Source: Escherichia sp. ESNIH1 (GTDB taxonomy: Bacteria > Pseudomonadota > Gammaproteobacteria > Enterobacterales > Enterobacteriaceae). Taken from it: a stretch of DNA of 64,000 nucleotides. Each line of letters begins with the position of its first letter. The stretch's first letter is position 1. The stretch covers positions 124,001-188,000 of the forward strand of contig PQKR01000002.1 of NCBI GenBank assembly GCA_002918705.1, written 5' to 3'. Positions 1 to 12,120 of the stretch are shown in pieces. The notes beneath the pieces were generated by a model. The model was not told the DNA's origin. It worked only from the letters and a program-made list of their open reading frames with translations, and ran no database searches. The position numbers and the translations under genes were made by a program.

Positions 1-1
1 C

Positions 2-1678
2 GGCACCATGCAGGTTCTGGTCACCCCGGTAGGGAAGGGCCAGGTCAACGTCACGGCGCACAAGTGCGATCTCTGCCTGACGCGCCCCAACGGCCCCGCC
101 TGCGTGGCGAACTGTCCCGCCGAGGCGCTACGGCTGGTAACCCCTGAAACGCTGGCGTCCCAGGTCAAAGCACGTCGGCTGCGTACGGCCTGCCAGCAGG
201 CGACGCCGTGGCGCAGCGAGGCGCCGTTAGCGCTCGACCGGCGTAAAGCCGAGCAGATGCAGGCCACGCCCATTCGCGGCGAGCCGGATAAGCTTGCGCC
301 CGAAATACGCAAATACCATTTTGATGAGATCTACCTGCCGTTTCGTGCCGGCCAGGCACAGCGTGAAGCCCAGCGCTGCCTGACGTGCGGGGAGCACAGC
401 ATCTGCGAATGGACCTGCCCGCTACATAATCATATCCCGCAGTGGATCGAGCAGGTTAAAGCGGGAAACATTGAGGCGGCAGCTGAGTTGTCGCACCAGA
501 CAAACTGCCTGCCGGAGATCACCGGCCGCGTCTGCCCGCAGGATCGGCTCTGCGAGGGGGCCTGCACCGTGCGCGATGACTATGGCGCGGTAACCATCGG
601 CAGCATTGAGCGTTATATCACCGACCAGGCGCTGGCGCAGGGCTGGCGCCCCAATCTGCATCAGGTTACGCCGGTCAATAAGCGAGTGGCGATTATCGGG
701 GCTGGCCCGGCCGGGCTCGCCTGCGCCGACGTGCTGGCCCGCCACGGGGTGAGCGTCACGGTATTCGATCGCCATCCGGAGATTGGCGGCCTGCTAACCT
801 TCGGGATCCCAGCCTTTAAGCTGGATAAGTCTCTGCTCGCCCGCCGTCGGGAGATCTTCACCGGGATGGGCATGCGTTTCGAGCTGAACTGTGAGGTGGG
901 CAAAGACGTGGCGCTGGCGAGCCTGCTCGACGACTACGACACGATATTTGTCGGGGTTGGCACCTACCGCGCGATGAAGGCTAACCTGCCCAACGAGGAT
1001 GCGCCGGGGGTCTACGACGCGCTGCCATTTTTAATCGCCAATACCCGGCAGCTGATGTCCCTGCCGGAAACCGTCGACGCGCCGTATATCAATACCGAGG
1101 GGCTAAACGTGGTGGTGCTGGGCGGCGGCGATACGGCAATGGACTGCGTACGTACTGCGTTACGTCATGGGGCGAGCCGGGTAACCTGCGCCTATCGCCG
1201 CGACGAGGCGAATATGCCCGGCTCGAAGAGGGAGGTCAAAAACGCCCGTGACGAGGGCGCAGAATTTGAATTTAACGTCCAGCCGCTCACCCTGGCGCTG
1301 GATGACAGCGGCAAAGTTTGCGGCGTGCGGATGCAGCGCACCGCGCTGGGCGAGCCGGACGCCAACGGTCGGCGTCGTCCGGTTCCCCTTCCCGGCAGCG
1401 AGTTCGTGATGCCTGCAGATGCGGTGATTATGGCCTTTGGCTTTCATCCCCATGCGATGCCCTGGCTGGAGCAGCACGGCGTGGCGATGGATAGCTGGGG
1501 ACGCATCGCCGCCAGCGTCGAGAGCCGCTATCGCTACCAGACCAGCAATGCGAAAATCTTCGCCGGGGGCGATGCGGTACGTGGCGCCGATCTGGTGGTC
1601 ACGGCAATGGCAGAGGGGCGGCATGCGGCCCTGGGTATGCTGGCCTGGATGGGGGTAGCGCAAACGGCTCACCATTAA
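2..1678 (+). CDS. aegA: AegA, Fe-S/FAD oxidoreductase (5' end cut by window edge)
   Basis: The frame is open from the first base, so the N-terminus lies outside the window; about 100 residues are missing compared with the roughly 659-residue E. coli AegA. The visible part starts in a ferredoxin-like region with clustered cysteines (CDLC, CVANCP), has another cluster (CLTCGEHSICEWTCP), then a glutamate-synthase small-subunit-like flavoprotein half. That half carries an FAD Rossmann motif (AIIGAGPAGLACA), an NADPH motif (VVVLGGGDTAMDC) and the C-terminal FAD signature (IFAGGDAVRGADL). AegA is cytoplasmic and has been linked to anaerobic uric acid use; that role is family knowledge, not visible here. 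The next gene, nudK, is 64 bp downstream on the same strand. Family assignment is firm; the physiological role is less so. Confidence 0.95.
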   Translation, partial: GTMQVLVTPVGKGQVNVTAHKCDLCLTRPNGPACVANCPAEALRLVTPETLASQVKARRLRTACQQATPWRSEAPLALDRRKAEQMQATPIRGEPDKLAPEIRKYHFDEIYLPFRAGQAQREAQRCLTCGEHSICEWTCPLHNHIPQWIEQVKAGNIEAAAELSHQTNCLPEITGRVCPQDRLCEGACTVRDDYGAVTIGSIERYITDQALAQGWRPNLHQVTPVNKRVAIIGAGPAGLACADVLARHGVSVTVFDRHPEIGGLLTFGIPAFKLDKSLLARRREIFTGMGMRFELNCEVGKDVALASLLDDYDTIFVGVGTYRAMKANLPNEDAPGVYDALPFLIANTRQLMSLPETVDAPYINTEGLNVVVLGGGDTAMDCVRTALRHGASRVTCAYRRDEANMPGSKREVKNARDEGAEFEFNVQPLTLALDDSGKVCGVRMQRTALGEPDANGRRRPVPLPGSEFVMPADAVIMAFGFHPHAMPWLEQHGVAMDSWGRIAASVESRYRYQTSNAKIFAGGDAVRGADLVVTAMAEGRHAALGMLAWMGVAQTAHH

Positions 1679-1693
1679 CCGGCGCGACAAGGC

Positions 1694-1740
1694 AGGCCCC
1701 AGGGCGTAAAATGTATACTTACCTTTACCGTGTGGGGCCT
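1694..1740 (+). promoter_or_regulatory. Inverted repeat in the nudK leader
   Basis: AGGCCCCA (1694-1701) and TGGGGCCT (1733-1740) are perfect 8-bp inverted arms separated by 31 nt, and the second arm ends two bases before the nudK ATG. The G-rich second arm is also the only purine-rich stretch placed to act as a ribosome binding site, so pairing could hide it. Whether the RNA folds this way is inference. Confidence 0.35.
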
Positions 1741-1742
1741 GT

Positions 1743-2318
1743 ATGTCGCTGAAAATAGACGTTATTAAAGATAAGATCCTCTCTGAAAACTACTTCGTAT
1801 TACGCAATATCACCTACGATCTGACCCGCCGCAACGGGGAGGTGATCCGCCACCGCCGTGAGGTATACGATCGCGGTAACGGCGCAACCATTCTTCTCTA
1901 CAATCGGGAAAAACGTAGCGTGGTGCTGGTCCGCCAGTTCCGCATCGCCACGTGGGTCAACGGCAACGAGGATGGACGGCTGATTGAGCCCTGCGCCGGA
2001 TTGCTCGATAACGACGCGCCGGAAGTGTGCGCACGTAAAGAGGCAATGGAGGAGACGGGTTACCAGGTCGGTGAGGTACGTAAGGTGTTCGAACTCTATA
2101 TGTCTCCTGGCGGCGTCACCGAAATTGTTCACTTCTTTATTGCCGAATACAGCGATAGCCTGAAGAAAAACGTCGGCGGCGGCGTAGAAGATGAGGATAT
2201 TGAAGTACTTGAGATGCCTTTCACCCAGGCGCTGGAGGCGGTGGCCAATGGCGAGATCCGCGACGCTAAAGCGGTGATATTACTGCAATATTTGCAGGTC
2301 TCGGGCCTAATGTCTTGA
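1743..2318 (+). CDS. nudK: GDP-mannose pyrophosphatase NudK (Nudix hydrolase)
   Basis: This 191-residue protein matches the usual NudK length. It has the Nudix box G-X5-E-X7-REUXEEXGU at about residues 86-107: it starts GLLDNDAPE and ends EAMEETGY, with KEAMEE at the metal-binding core. Enzymes of this type hydrolyse GDP-mannose to GMP and mannose-1-phosphate using Mg2+ in the cytoplasm. The ATG at 1743 keeps the whole conserved N-terminus. It lies between aegA and ypfG, the same neighbours as in E. coli. A possible leader hairpin precedes it. Substrate specificity is inferred from orthology and synteny rather than from a single diagnostic residue. Confidence 0.96.
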   Translation: MSLKIDVIKDKILSENYFVLRNITYDLTRRNGEVIRHRREVYDRGNGATILLYNREKRSVVLVRQFRIATWVNGNEDGRLIEPCAGLLDNDAPEVCARKEAMEETGYQVGEVRKVFELYMSPGGVTEIVHFFIAEYSDSLKKNVGGGVEDEDIEVLEMPFTQALEAVANGEIRDAKAVILLQYLQVSGLMS

Positions 2319-2447
2319 TATTAATCGGGTTAAGAACATGCATTTAGAATAAATCTATCCGATAAATCCGATTGAGTCGGCTACCCCATGACGACGAAGA
2401 TACCGCTGTTTATTTGCTACGCTTCTACTTCTGGGGTTGTACCGTTC

Positions 2448-3485
2448 ATGCGTTATCGCGTTTTGCTGCTGCTTAGTCTCTTTGTCGCCTCGTTCGCGTG
2501 GGCGGCACCCGCCCAACAGAATTTTTCCGACTGGCAGGTTACCTGTAATAACCAAAACTTCTGTGTAGCACGCAATACCGGTGACCACTATGGATTAGTC
2601 ATGACCCTGACGCGCAGCGCGGGGGCGCGTACCGATGCCCAGTTGCGTATTGAGCTTGGCGGCAGCCAGACGCCGTCGACAAAAGAGCTGCCGGTTGCGC
2701 CGCGCCTGCTGATTGACGGTATGCCGCTACGGCTGGAGGCGCAGCACTGGTCTATTTCGCCGTGGCGATTGATTACCGAGCATGCCCCCACCATCAGCGT
2801 ATTTTTGCAGACCATTCAAAATGCGCAGGCGATCACCTTGAAGGACGGGCAGGGCAACATCTCTCTGGTGGGGCTTAAGGCGGCGCTGCTGTTTATTGAT
2901 GCTCAGCAGAAGCGCGTCGGCAGCGAAACCGCGTGGATTAAAAAGGGCGGTAATCCTTCCCTGAGCGTCCCTCCGGCACCGGCGTTGAAGGGGGTGGCGG
3001 TTATTAACCCGACCCCGACGCCGCTTACCCGAGAAGAGATGGACTCCCTGCTGGATTACGGCAGCATGCGGATGAGCAACAGTCAGTGCTCGCTGGATCC
3101 CATGCGCCGTGAGGTTCGCGTGACGGCTCTCACCGATGAAAAAGCGCTGCTGATTGTCAGCTGTGAGGCGGGGGCTTACAACACGGTGGATCTCGCCTGG
3201 CTGGTATCCCGCAAAAAACCGTACGCGGCCAGACCGGTGCGTCTGCGCCTGCCCTTTACCCCGAGCAGCGGCAACGATGAGATGGAGCTAATGAACGCCG
3301 AATTCGATCAGAAAGCCCGCGAATTGACAACGCTTGCCAAAGGTCGCGGGCTGGCGGATTGCGGTATCCAGACGCGCTGGCGTTTTGATGGCCAGCGTTT
3401 TCGTCTGGTGCGCTATGCAGAAGAGCCAAGCTGTGATAACTGGCATGGGCCAGACGCCTGGCCCACGCTATGGATCACACGTTAA
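2448..3485 (+). CDS. ypfG: YpfG, periplasmic DUF1176-family protein
   Basis: The start chosen is the ATG at 2448, giving 345 residues with a clear signal peptide ([19 protein letters not shown], probable cleavage before APAQQ). The open frame extends 20 codons further upstream, but that extension would bury the signal sequence. The mature protein has well-spaced cysteines and no membrane segment, consistent with a soluble periplasmic DUF1176 protein. No enzymatic motif is visible and the function is unknown. Its last 11 bases overlap the 3' end of the convergent tktB gene. Orthology to E. coli YpfG (about 347 residues) rests on length, signal peptide and position between nudK and tktB. Confidence 0.9.
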   Translation: MRYRVLLLLSLFVASFAWAAPAQQNFSDWQVTCNNQNFCVARNTGDHYGLVMTLTRSAGARTDAQLRIELGGSQTPSTKELPVAPRLLIDGMPLRLEAQHWSISPWRLITEHAPTISVFLQTIQNAQAITLKDGQGNISLVGLKAALLFIDAQQKRVGSETAWIKKGGNPSLSVPPAPALKGVAVINPTPTPLTREEMDSLLDYGSMRMSNSQCSLDPMRREVRVTALTDEKALLIVSCEAGAYNTVDLAWLVSRKKPYAARPVRLRLPFTPSSGNDEMELMNAEFDQKARELTTLAKGRGLADCGIQTRWRFDGQRFRLVRYAEEPSCDNWHGPDAWPTLWITR

Positions 3486-5469
3486 GCACTTTTTTCGCTT
3501 TAGCGACCACGTTTTCAACGGTAAAGCCAAAGAACGGGAACAGCTTATCGGCCGGCGCGGATTCGCCGTAGCCGGTCATCCCAACAATCGCCCCCTTCAG
3601 GCCGACGTATTTGTACCAGTAGTCGGCAATCCCGGCCTCAACGGCCACGCGGGCGCTGACGTCTGACGGCAGCACCGACTCGCGGTACGCATCATCCTGG
3701 GCATCAAAGATATCCGTTGATGGCAGAGAGACCACCCGAACCTTGTGGCCTTCGGCACTCAGCTGATCTGCTGCCTTCACGGTGATCTCCACCTCAGAGC
3801 CGGTAGCGATGAGGATCAGATCCGGCTGGCCGTCGCTCTCCTTCAGAATATAGCCGCCGCGGGAGATGGCTTTCACCTGCTCCGGGGTACGCTCCATCTG
3901 GGTAAGGTTCTGACGGGAGAGGATCAGCGCGGTCGGGCCGTTGTGGCGCTCAATCGCCAGCTTCCAGCCGACGGCGGCTTCAACCTGGTCACAGGGGCGC
4001 CAGGTGCTGAAGTTTGGCGTCAGGCGCAGGCTGGCGAGCTGCTCAACCGCCTGGTGCGTCGGGCCATCTTCCCCCAGGCCGATGGAGTCATGGGTGTAGA
4101 CCATGATTTGGCGGGCCTTCATCAGCGCTGCCATGCGCGCGGCGTTACGCGCGTACTCAACGAACATCAGGAAGGTGGCGGTGTAGGGGACGAAGCCGCC
4201 GTGGTGGGCGATACCGTTGGCAATGGCGGTCATGCCGAACTCACGCACGCCGTAGTGAATGTAGTTCCCGGCCAGGTCCTCTTTCAACGAGGTAGATCCG
4301 GACCAGATGGTCAGGTTACTTGGCGCAAGGTCCGCTGAACCGCCCAGCAGCTCCGGCAGCGCCGGACCGTACTGGTTAAGCGCGTTTTGTGACGCCTTAC
4401 GGGTGGCGATCTTCGCCGGCTCGGCCTGCAGCTTAGTGATGTACTCCTGGGTCAGCTGCTCCCAGTTCTCCGGCAGGCCACCGCCCATACGGCGGGAGAA
4501 CTCAGCCGCCAGCTCGGGATGTGCCTTCTGATAGGCGGCAAACTTCTCATTCCACGACTGCTGGGCTTTCTCACCGCGCTCGCGGCCATCCCACGCCTGG
4601 TAGATCTCTTTCGGGATCTCAAAAGCAGGATGCTTCCAGCCCAGCTTCTGGCGGGTCAGGGCGACTTCCTCTTCCCCGAGCGCCGCGCCGTGGGACTCCT
4701 CTTTACCCGCTTTGTTCGGCGAGCCAAAGCCAATCACCGTCCGGCAGATAATCAGCGACGGCTTATCCTTCACGCTTTGCGCTTCAAGGATGGCCGCTTT
4801 AATTGCCTCCGGATCGTGACCGTCGATCTCATGCACCACGTGCCAGTGATAGGCTTCAAAACGTTTGGCGGTATCATCGGTAAACCAGCCTTCGGTTTCA
4901 CCGTCAATGGAGATACCGTTGTGGTCATAGAAGCCAATGAGCTTGCCCAGCCCCAGCGTGCCCGCCAGAGAGCAGACCTCGTGGGAGATCCCCTCCATCA
5001 GGCAGCCGTCGCCCATAAAGGTATAGGTATAGTGATCGACAATCTCATGTCCCGGCTGGTTGAACTGTGCCGCCAGCGTGCGCTCAGCAATTGCCAGCCC
5101 CACCGCGTTAGCCAGCCCCTGGCCGAGTGGGCCGGTGGTGGTCTCGACGCCCGGCGTATAGCCAATCTCCGGGTGACCTGGTGTTTTTGAGTGCAGCTGA
5201 CGGAAGTTTTTCAGCTCCTCAATCGGCAGATCGTAGCCGGAGAGATGCAGCAGGCTGTAGAGCAGCATCGAAGCGTGACCGTTAGAGAGAATAAAACGGT
5301 CACGGTCATACCAGGTCGGATCGGTCGGGTTGTGCTTGAGGAAATCATTCCACAGCACTTCAGCGATATCGGCCATCCCCATCGGTGCGCCTGGGTGGCC
5401 GGAGTTGGCTTTCTGTACCGCGTCCATGCTCAGGGCGCGAATGGCGTTGGCAAGCTCTTTACGGGACAT
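3475..5469 (-). CDS. tktB: Transketolase 2
   Basis: A 664-residue thiamine-diphosphate enzyme that moves two-carbon ketol units between sugar phosphates in the non-oxidative pentose phosphate pathway. The N-terminus ([18 protein letters not shown]), the TPP-binding stretch GDGCLMEG...[10 protein letters not shown], the central [13 protein letters not shown] loop and the pyrimidine-domain motif [11 protein letters not shown] are all present. It sits downstream of talA on the same strand with a 20-bp gap, so the two are almost certainly one operon. That pairing, plus the maeB and ypfG neighbours, identifies it as tktB rather than the housekeeping tktA. In E. coli the pair is induced in stationary phase and responds to CreBC; no such site was confirmed here. 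Confidence 0.97.
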   Translation of the reverse strand: MSRKELANAIRALSMDAVQKANSGHPGAPMGMADIAEVLWNDFLKHNPTDPTWYDRDRFILSNGHASMLLYSLLHLSGYDLPIEELKNFRQLHSKTPGHPEIGYTPGVETTTGPLGQGLANAVGLAIAERTLAAQFNQPGHEIVDHYTYTFMGDGCLMEGISHEVCSLAGTLGLGKLIGFYDHNGISIDGETEGWFTDDTAKRFEAYHWHVVHEIDGHDPEAIKAAILEAQSVKDKPSLIICRTVIGFGSPNKAGKEESHGAALGEEEVALTRQKLGWKHPAFEIPKEIYQAWDGRERGEKAQQSWNEKFAAYQKAHPELAAEFSRRMGGGLPENWEQLTQEYITKLQAEPAKIATRKASQNALNQYGPALPELLGGSADLAPSNLTIWSGSTSLKEDLAGNYIHYGVREFGMTAIANGIAHHGGFVPYTATFLMFVEYARNAARMAALMKARQIMVYTHDSIGLGEDGPTHQAVEQLASLRLTPNFSTWRPCDQVEAAVGWKLAIERHNGPTALILSRQNLTQMERTPEQVKAISRGGYILKESDGQPDLILIATGSEVEITVKAADQLSAEGHKVRVVSLPSTDIFDAQDDAYRESVLPSDVSARVAVEAGIADYWYKYVGLKGAIVGMTGYGESAPADKLFPFFGFTVENVVAKAKKVLNV

Positions 5470-5489
5470 ATTTCACTCCATGACAAAAA

Positions 5490-6440
5490 TTAAAGTTTAG
5501 CGGCAAGCAGATCTTCAAGTTTGCGCTGGTCAACGGCGAACTGGCGGATACCGTCCGAGAGTTTTTCTACCGCCATCGGATCCTGGTTATGCTCCCAGCG
5601 GAATTCAGCTTCGTTCAGCGGCTCCTGACGCGGGAAGCTCTGTGAGGTCGGCACCAGCTTGCGTTCAATGGTGCCCTCTTTGTCCTGCAGCTCCTGCAGC
5701 AGCGCCGGGGAGATGGTCAGGCGGTCGCAGCCGGCCAGGGCCACAATCTGCTCAATACGACGGAAGCTTGCCCCCATCACGATGGTTTCATAGCGGTTAC
5801 GCTTGTAGTAGTCGTAGATATTACGTACCGATTTCACACCCGGATCCTCTTCCACCACGTAGGGATCCTGCGGCTTACGCTGCTGATACCAGTCATAAAT
5901 ACGGCCCACGAACGGGGAGATGAGGTAGACGCCCGCTTCGGCGCAGGCCCGTGCCTGGGCAAAGGAGAAGAGCAGGGTCAGGTTACACTTGATCCCCTCT
6001 CTCTCCAGCTCTTCTGCGGCGCGGATCCCCTCCCAGGTAGAAGCCAGCTTGATCAGAATGCGCGACTTATCGATGCCCAGCTCCTCATAGAGCTGTACCA
6101 GGCGGCGGGCCTTGGCGATGCTCTTCTCTTTATCAAACGAGAGGCGGGCATCAACTTCGGTGGAGACACGGCCTGGAATGCTTTTCAGAATTTCCGCACC
6201 GATATTTACCGCCAGCTTGTCGCTGGCTTCGGCAACCTGCTGCTCCTGAGTCTGGCCGCGCGCTTTACCATACTCCAGCGCATCGTCGACCAGGTGAGAG
6301 AAGTGCTCCAATGCCGCGGCCTTCAGCAGCAGAGAGGGGTTGGTAGTGGCGTCTTCCGGTTGGTAGTGGCGAATGGATTCGATATCACCGCTGTCGGCCA
6401 CGACGGTGGTGAACTGTTTGATGCCGTCTAAGTAGTTCAT
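5490..6440 (-). CDS. talA: Transaldolase A
   Basis: This 316-residue transaldolase transfers the dihydroxyacetone unit between sedoheptulose-7-phosphate and glyceraldehyde-3-phosphate. The Schiff-base lysine is K131 in [12 protein letters not shown], followed by the conserved [19 protein letters not shown] barrel strand. It is the first gene of a talA-tktB operon reading leftwards; tktB starts 20 bp after its stop. The promoter should be in the 281-bp divergent gap shared with maeB. Position and pairing with tktB, rather than sequence alone, separate it from the paralogue talB. Confidence 0.97.
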   Translation of the reverse strand: MNYLDGIKQFTTVVADSGDIESIRHYQPEDATTNPSLLLKAAALEHFSHLVDDALEYGKARGQTQEQQVAEASDKLAVNIGAEILKSIPGRVSTEVDARLSFDKEKSIAKARRLVQLYEELGIDKSRILIKLASTWEGIRAAEELEREGIKCNLTLLFSFAQARACAEAGVYLISPFVGRIYDWYQQRKPQDPYVVEEDPGVKSVRNIYDYYKRNRYETIVMGASFRRIEQIVALAGCDRLTISPALLQELQDKEGTIERKLVPTSQSFPRQEPLNEAEFRWEHNQDPMAVEKLSDGIRQFAVDQRKLEDLLAAKL

Positions 6441-6721
6441 ACGCGATACTCCTTGAAAAGCAAAAGCTTACGTAAGTGTGTTGATTCACACTTTTGTGAA
6501 AGATGAAACATGCATAACAAAAAAGCATAGCAGACAGGCACCGGTTTGCTGGCGTAAGCGCATAACACTGTTCATATAAATTGATAACAAATTTTGCGAC
6601 GGGGTCGTCAGAGTTTGGCAGCGTTCAAAGTTTATGCCGCGCGCAGCGGCGATACTAGGCGGCGCGTCAGGAGCGCTATCACGCTTCAACCCTACAAACG
6701 ATACGTGAAAGGAACATCATA
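6441..6721. promoter_or_regulatory. Divergent talA / maeB control region
   Basis: This 281-bp gap must hold the promoters of the leftward talA-tktB operon and of rightward maeB. Visible structure near talA includes the palindrome CTTACGTAAG (6467-6476), AGTGTG/CACACT arms (6475-6492) and a 16-bp inverted repeat TTCACA-CTTT-TGTGAA (6485-6500). A good ribosome binding site for maeB (AAAGGA) lies just before its ATG. No regulator can be named with confidence; the TTCACA/TGTGAA arms are in the opposite arrangement to a CRP site. Confidence 0.45.
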
Positions 6722-9001
6722 ATGGACGACCAGTTAAAACAGAGTGCGCTCGATTTTCATGAGTTTCCCATCCCGGGTAAAATTCAGGTCTCCCCGACGA
6801 AGCCGCTGGCCACCCAACGCGATCTGGCGCTGGCCTACTCCCCGGGCGTCGCCGCCCCCTGCCTGGAGATTGAAAAAGATCCGCTGGCAGCCTTTAAGTA
6901 CACCGCTCGTGGCAATCTGGTGGGTGTGGTCTCTAACGGCACGGCGGTGCTGGGGCTGGGCAATATCGGCGCGCTGGCGGGCAAACCGGTGATGGAGGGC
7001 AAGGGCGTCCTGTTTAAAAAATTCGCCGGCATCGATGTCTTCGACATTGAGGTCGATGAGCTGGATCCGGATAAGTTTATCGACGTGGTGGCAGCGCTGG
7101 AGCCGACCTTCGGCGGCATCAACCTTGAGGATATCAAAGCGCCAGAGTGCTTCTACATTGAGGCGAAGCTGCGCGAGCGAATGAATATTCCGGTGTTCCA
7201 CGACGATCAGCACGGCACGGCGATTATCAGCACCGCCGCCATCCTCAACGGTCTGCGGGTCGTGGAGAAGAACCTCTCCGACGTGCGGATGGTGGTCTCC
7301 GGCGCAGGGGCGGCGGCCATCGCCTGTATGAACCTGCTGGTGGCGCTGGGGATGCAGAAGCACAACATCGTGGTGTGTGACTCGAAGGGGGTCATCTATC
7401 AGGGCCGCGAGACGCCGATGGCTGAAACCAAGGCAGCTTATGCCATTGAGGATAATGGCAAGCGCACCCTGGCGGAGGTGATGCAGGACGCGGACATCTT
7501 CCTCGGCTGCTCGGGGCCAAACGTCCTGACCCAGGAGATGGTAAAACAGATGGCGCGCCAGCCGCTGATCCTTGCTCTGGCGAACCCGGAGCCGGAGATC
7601 CTGCCCCCGGTAGCGAAAGCGGTGCGTTCGGATGTCATCATCTGCACCGGTCGCTCTGACTACCCTAACCAGGTCAACAACGTGCTCTGCTTCCCCTTCA
7701 TCTTCCGTGGCGCGCTGGACGTGGGCGCGACCGCGATTAACGAAGAGATGAAGCTGGCGGCGGTACATGCCATTGCCGAGCTGGCCCACGCCGAGCAGAG
7801 CGAGGTGGTAGCCTCGGCCTATGGCGATCAGGATCTGAGCTTTGGCCCCGAGTACCTGATCCCTAAACCTTTCGATCCGCGTCTGATCGTTAAGATCGCC
7901 CCGGCGGTCGCCAAAGCAGCAATGGACTCCGGCGTAGCGACGCGGCCCATCGCCGACTTTAGCGCCTATGTCGATAAGCTCGCCGAGTTCGTCTACAAAA
8001 CCAACCTGTTTATGAAGCCGGTCTTCTCCCAGGCGCGCAACGATCCGAAGCGGGTAGTGCTGGCGGAAGGGGAGGAGGCGCGGGTACTGCACGCGACCCA
8101 GGAGCTGGTCACTCTCGGACTGGCGAAGCCGATCCTGGTGGGCCGCCCTGGTGTGATCGAGATGCGCATCCAGAAGCTGGGACTGCAGATCCGTCCCGGC
8201 GTTGACTTTGAGATCGTCAATAACGAATCCGACCCGCGCTTTAAGGAGTACTGGAGCGAGTACTACAATATCATGAAGCGCAGCGGCATCACCCAGGAGC
8301 AGGCCCAGCGGGCGGTGATCAGCAATACGACGGTGATTGGGGCGATCATGGTGCAGCGTGGCGAAGCGGATGCGATGATCTGCGGCACCATCGGCGACTA
8401 TCATGAGCACTTCAGCGTGGTCCAACAGCTGTTTGGCTACCGCGATGGGGTGCAGACGGCGGGCGCGATGAATGCGTTGCTGCTGCCGAGCGGCAACACC
8501 TTTATCGCCGACACCTACGTCAACGACGATCCGACCCCGGAGCAGCTGGCGGACATTACCCTGATGGCGGCCCAGACCGTGCGCCGGTTCGGCATTGAGC
8601 CGCGGGTGGCCCTGCTGTCGCATTCGAATTTCGGCTCATCGAACTCACCGGCGGCGTGCAAGATGCGCGAGACGCTGGCAAAAGTGCGTGAGCGGGATCC
8701 GCACCTGATGATTGATGGGGAGATGCACGGCGATGCCGCGCTGGTAGAGGGCATTCGGCAGGATCGCATGCCGGACAGCCCGCTCAAAGGCTCGGCCAAT
8801 ATTTTGATTATGCCTAACGTCGAGGCGGCGCGGATTAGTTACAACTTACTTCGCGTCTCCAGCTCGGAGGGCGTTACCGTCGGGCCGGTGCTGATGGGCG
8901 TGGCAAAACCGGTGCACGTGCTGACGCCTATCGCCTCCGTCCGCCGCATCGTCAACATGGTGGCGCTGGCGGTGGTGGAGGCGCAGACGCAGCCGCTATA
9001 G
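6722..9001 (+). CDS. maeB: NADP-dependent malic enzyme MaeB
   Basis: The 759-residue length is typical of this two-part enzyme. Roughly the first 430 residues form the malic enzyme: the N-terminal domain has [25 protein letters not shown] and HDDQHGTA (metal/substrate region), followed by a Rossmann fold with [13 protein letters not shown]. The rest is a phosphotransacetylase-like domain (for example [15 protein letters not shown] and [11 protein letters not shown]), which in E. coli is regulatory and binds acetyl-CoA. It oxidatively decarboxylates malate to pyruvate and makes NADPH. A strong AAAGGA precedes the ATG. Its stop is only 5 bp from the stop of convergent hemF; in E. coli the eut operon lies here. 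Confidence 0.98.
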   Translation: MDDQLKQSALDFHEFPIPGKIQVSPTKPLATQRDLALAYSPGVAAPCLEIEKDPLAAFKYTARGNLVGVVSNGTAVLGLGNIGALAGKPVMEGKGVLFKKFAGIDVFDIEVDELDPDKFIDVVAALEPTFGGINLEDIKAPECFYIEAKLRERMNIPVFHDDQHGTAIISTAAILNGLRVVEKNLSDVRMVVSGAGAAAIACMNLLVALGMQKHNIVVCDSKGVIYQGRETPMAETKAAYAIEDNGKRTLAEVMQDADIFLGCSGPNVLTQEMVKQMARQPLILALANPEPEILPPVAKAVRSDVIICTGRSDYPNQVNNVLCFPFIFRGALDVGATAINEEMKLAAVHAIAELAHAEQSEVVASAYGDQDLSFGPEYLIPKPFDPRLIVKIAPAVAKAAMDSGVATRPIADFSAYVDKLAEFVYKTNLFMKPVFSQARNDPKRVVLAEGEEARVLHATQELVTLGLAKPILVGRPGVIEMRIQKLGLQIRPGVDFEIVNNESDPRFKEYWSEYYNIMKRSGITQEQAQRAVISNTTVIGAIMVQRGEADAMICGTIGDYHEHFSVVQQLFGYRDGVQTAGAMNALLLPSGNTFIADTYVNDDPTPEQLADITLMAAQTVRRFGIEPRVALLSHSNFGSSNSPAACKMRETLAKVRERDPHLMIDGEMHGDAALVEGIRQDRMPDSPLKGSANILIMPNVEAARISYNLLRVSSSEGVTVGPVLMGVAKPVHVLTPIASVRRIVNMVALAVVEAQTQPL

Positions 9002-9006
9002 CGGCA

Positions 9007-10781
<1,775 letters not shown>

Positions 10782-10990
10782 ACGACCCGAAATGTATTCC
10801 TGCGTCCCTGGTGTTGTAGCGTATCGCTTACAAGCTTACGACACGTCACGGTTTGAATTGCTTTATTTTTCATTTCAATACGTGACAGTCCATTATTATG
10901 CCATTTTTTCGTTATCATTTCGCCGCATATTGGCTTCACTGGGACTTCACGCCATAATCAACCTTTTGACCCTGAAGACAGGTAAATAGC

Positions 10991-11416
10991 ATGGAGATAC
11001 GCGTTTTTCGCCAGGCCGACTTCGAAGAGGTGATCACCCTGTGGGAGCGCTGCGACCTGCTGCGCCCGTGGAACGATCCGGAGATGGATATCGAACGCAA
11101 GCTGAATCATGACGTTAGCCTGTTTCTGGTGGCTGAGGTCGGCGGTGAAGTGGTCGGAACGGTGATGGGGGGCTACGATGGCCATCGCGGCTCGGCCTAC
11201 TATCTCGGGGTGCATCCCGAGTACCGTGGCCGGGGGATTGCCAACGCGCTGCTCAACCGCCTGGAGAAGAAACTGATCGCCCGTGGCTGTCCAAAGATCA
11301 ACATTCAGGTGCGGGAAGAGAACGATCTCGTGCTGGGGATGTACGAGCGCCTCGGCTATGAGCACGCCGACGTCATTAACCTCGGCAAGCGTCTCATTGA
11401 AGATGAAGAGTACTGA
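10991..11416 (+). CDS. ypeA: YpeA, GNAT-family N-acetyltransferase
   Basis: A 141-residue single-domain GNAT protein. The acetyl-CoA pyrophosphate loop is [16 protein letters not shown] at about residues 74-89, and the fold ends with [19 protein letters not shown]. Length and sequence fit E. coli YpeA. The acceptor substrate is not known from the sequence. It is followed after 33 bp by yfeY on the same strand, so the two may be co-transcribed; E. coli has yfeZ between them, which is missing here. Confidence 0.94.
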   Translation: MEIRVFRQADFEEVITLWERCDLLRPWNDPEMDIERKLNHDVSLFLVAEVGGEVVGTVMGGYDGHRGSAYYLGVHPEYRGRGIANALLNRLEKKLIARGCPKINIQVREENDLVLGMYERLGYEHADVINLGKRLIEDEEY

Positions 11417-11449
11417 GTTTTAGTAAACCAAGATGAAAGGATTTAAGCC

Positions 11450-12028
11450 ATGAAATCGCTGCGTATGCTTCTCTGCGTCCTGCCGCTGGCCCTGACCGGT
11501 TGTTCGACCCTCGGGTCGGTGAACTGGTCGGCAGCCAACCCCTGGAACTGGTTTGGCTCCTCATCAGAGGTGACCGACGAGGGCGTCGGGGCGCTGACGG
11601 CGGATACCACCTTTGATGAAGAGTCCATCGCCGACGCGCTGGATGGCGACTACCGCCTGCGCAGCGGGATGCGCTCGGAGCAGGGCGGCAACGTGGTCCG
11701 CTTCTATGAGGCGCTGGATGGCGATAACGTCGCGCTGATTGTCAACGGCGAAAACGGCAAAATCAGCCGCATCGACGTGCTTGATGACAGCATAGAGAGC
11801 GACACCGGGGCGAAAGTCGGCATGCCCTTTAGCGAACTCTATGATAAAGCCTACGGCAACTGCACTAAAGCTACCGGTGACGACAGCGGCGGCGTGGAGT
11901 GTAAAGCCCAGGGTAGCCAGCACGTCAGCTATGTCTTCACCGGCAGCTGGAACGGTCCGGAAGGCTTAATGCCGCCTGACGACGAGCTGAAAAAATGGAC
12001 GCTGAATAAGATTATTTGGCGTCGTTAA
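11450..12028 (+). CDS. yfeY: YfeY, outer-membrane-type lipoprotein (DUF1131)
   Basis: A 192-residue protein with a lipoprotein signal: MKSLRMLLCVLPLALTGC, lipobox L-T-G-C, with serine after the lipidated cysteine, predicting outer membrane sorting. The mature part is acidic and soluble. The E. coli orthologue belongs to the sigma-E envelope stress regulon, but no sigma-E promoter is evident in the 33-bp gap upstream. A good AAAGGA precedes the ATG. It lies between ypeA and yfeX. Molecular function is unknown. Confidence 0.92.
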   Translation: MKSLRMLLCVLPLALTGCSTLGSVNWSAANPWNWFGSSSEVTDEGVGALTADTTFDEESIADALDGDYRLRSGMRSEQGGNVVRFYEALDGDNVALIVNGENGKISRIDVLDDSIESDTGAKVGMPFSELYDKAYGNCTKATGDDSGGVECKAQGSQHVSYVFTGSWNGPEGLMPPDDELKKWTLNKIIWRR

Positions 12029-12081
12029 TTGATCGGAACAATCCTGGTTCTCTGAAAAAACGGGTACAATAGCGCCATTGA

Positions 12082-12108
12082 TGCCGCGGCTGCGCGGCAT
12101 ATTTTTTT
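12082..12108 (+). terminator. Terminator-type hairpin immediately before the yfeX ribosome binding site
   Basis: TGCCGCG (12082-12088), loop GCTG, CGCGGCA (12093-12099), then a seven-T run (12102-12108). This has the full layout of an intrinsic terminator. It ends two or three bases before the AGGAG that serves yfeX (ATG 12121). A TACAAT at 12065-12070 could be a -10 box for yfeX, in which case the hairpin would sit at the very start of the transcript. Confidence 0.8.
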
Positions 12109-12120
12109 AGAGGAGTAGCG

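Noticed and set aside
6485-6500. CRP site upstream of talA
   Set aside because: The arms are TTCACA...TGTGAA, the reverse of the TGTGA...TCACA order, with only a 4-bp spacer.
6734-8623. 629-codon open frame antisense to maeB
   Set aside because: Shadow of a GC-rich, highly biased gene; the protein is a low-complexity Arg/His/Asp/Leu mix with no recognisable motif and no ribosome binding site.
12036-12052. Sigma-E promoter before yfeX (GGAAC and TCTGA)
   Set aside because: The spacing between the two elements is 11 bp; sigma-E promoters need about 15-17.
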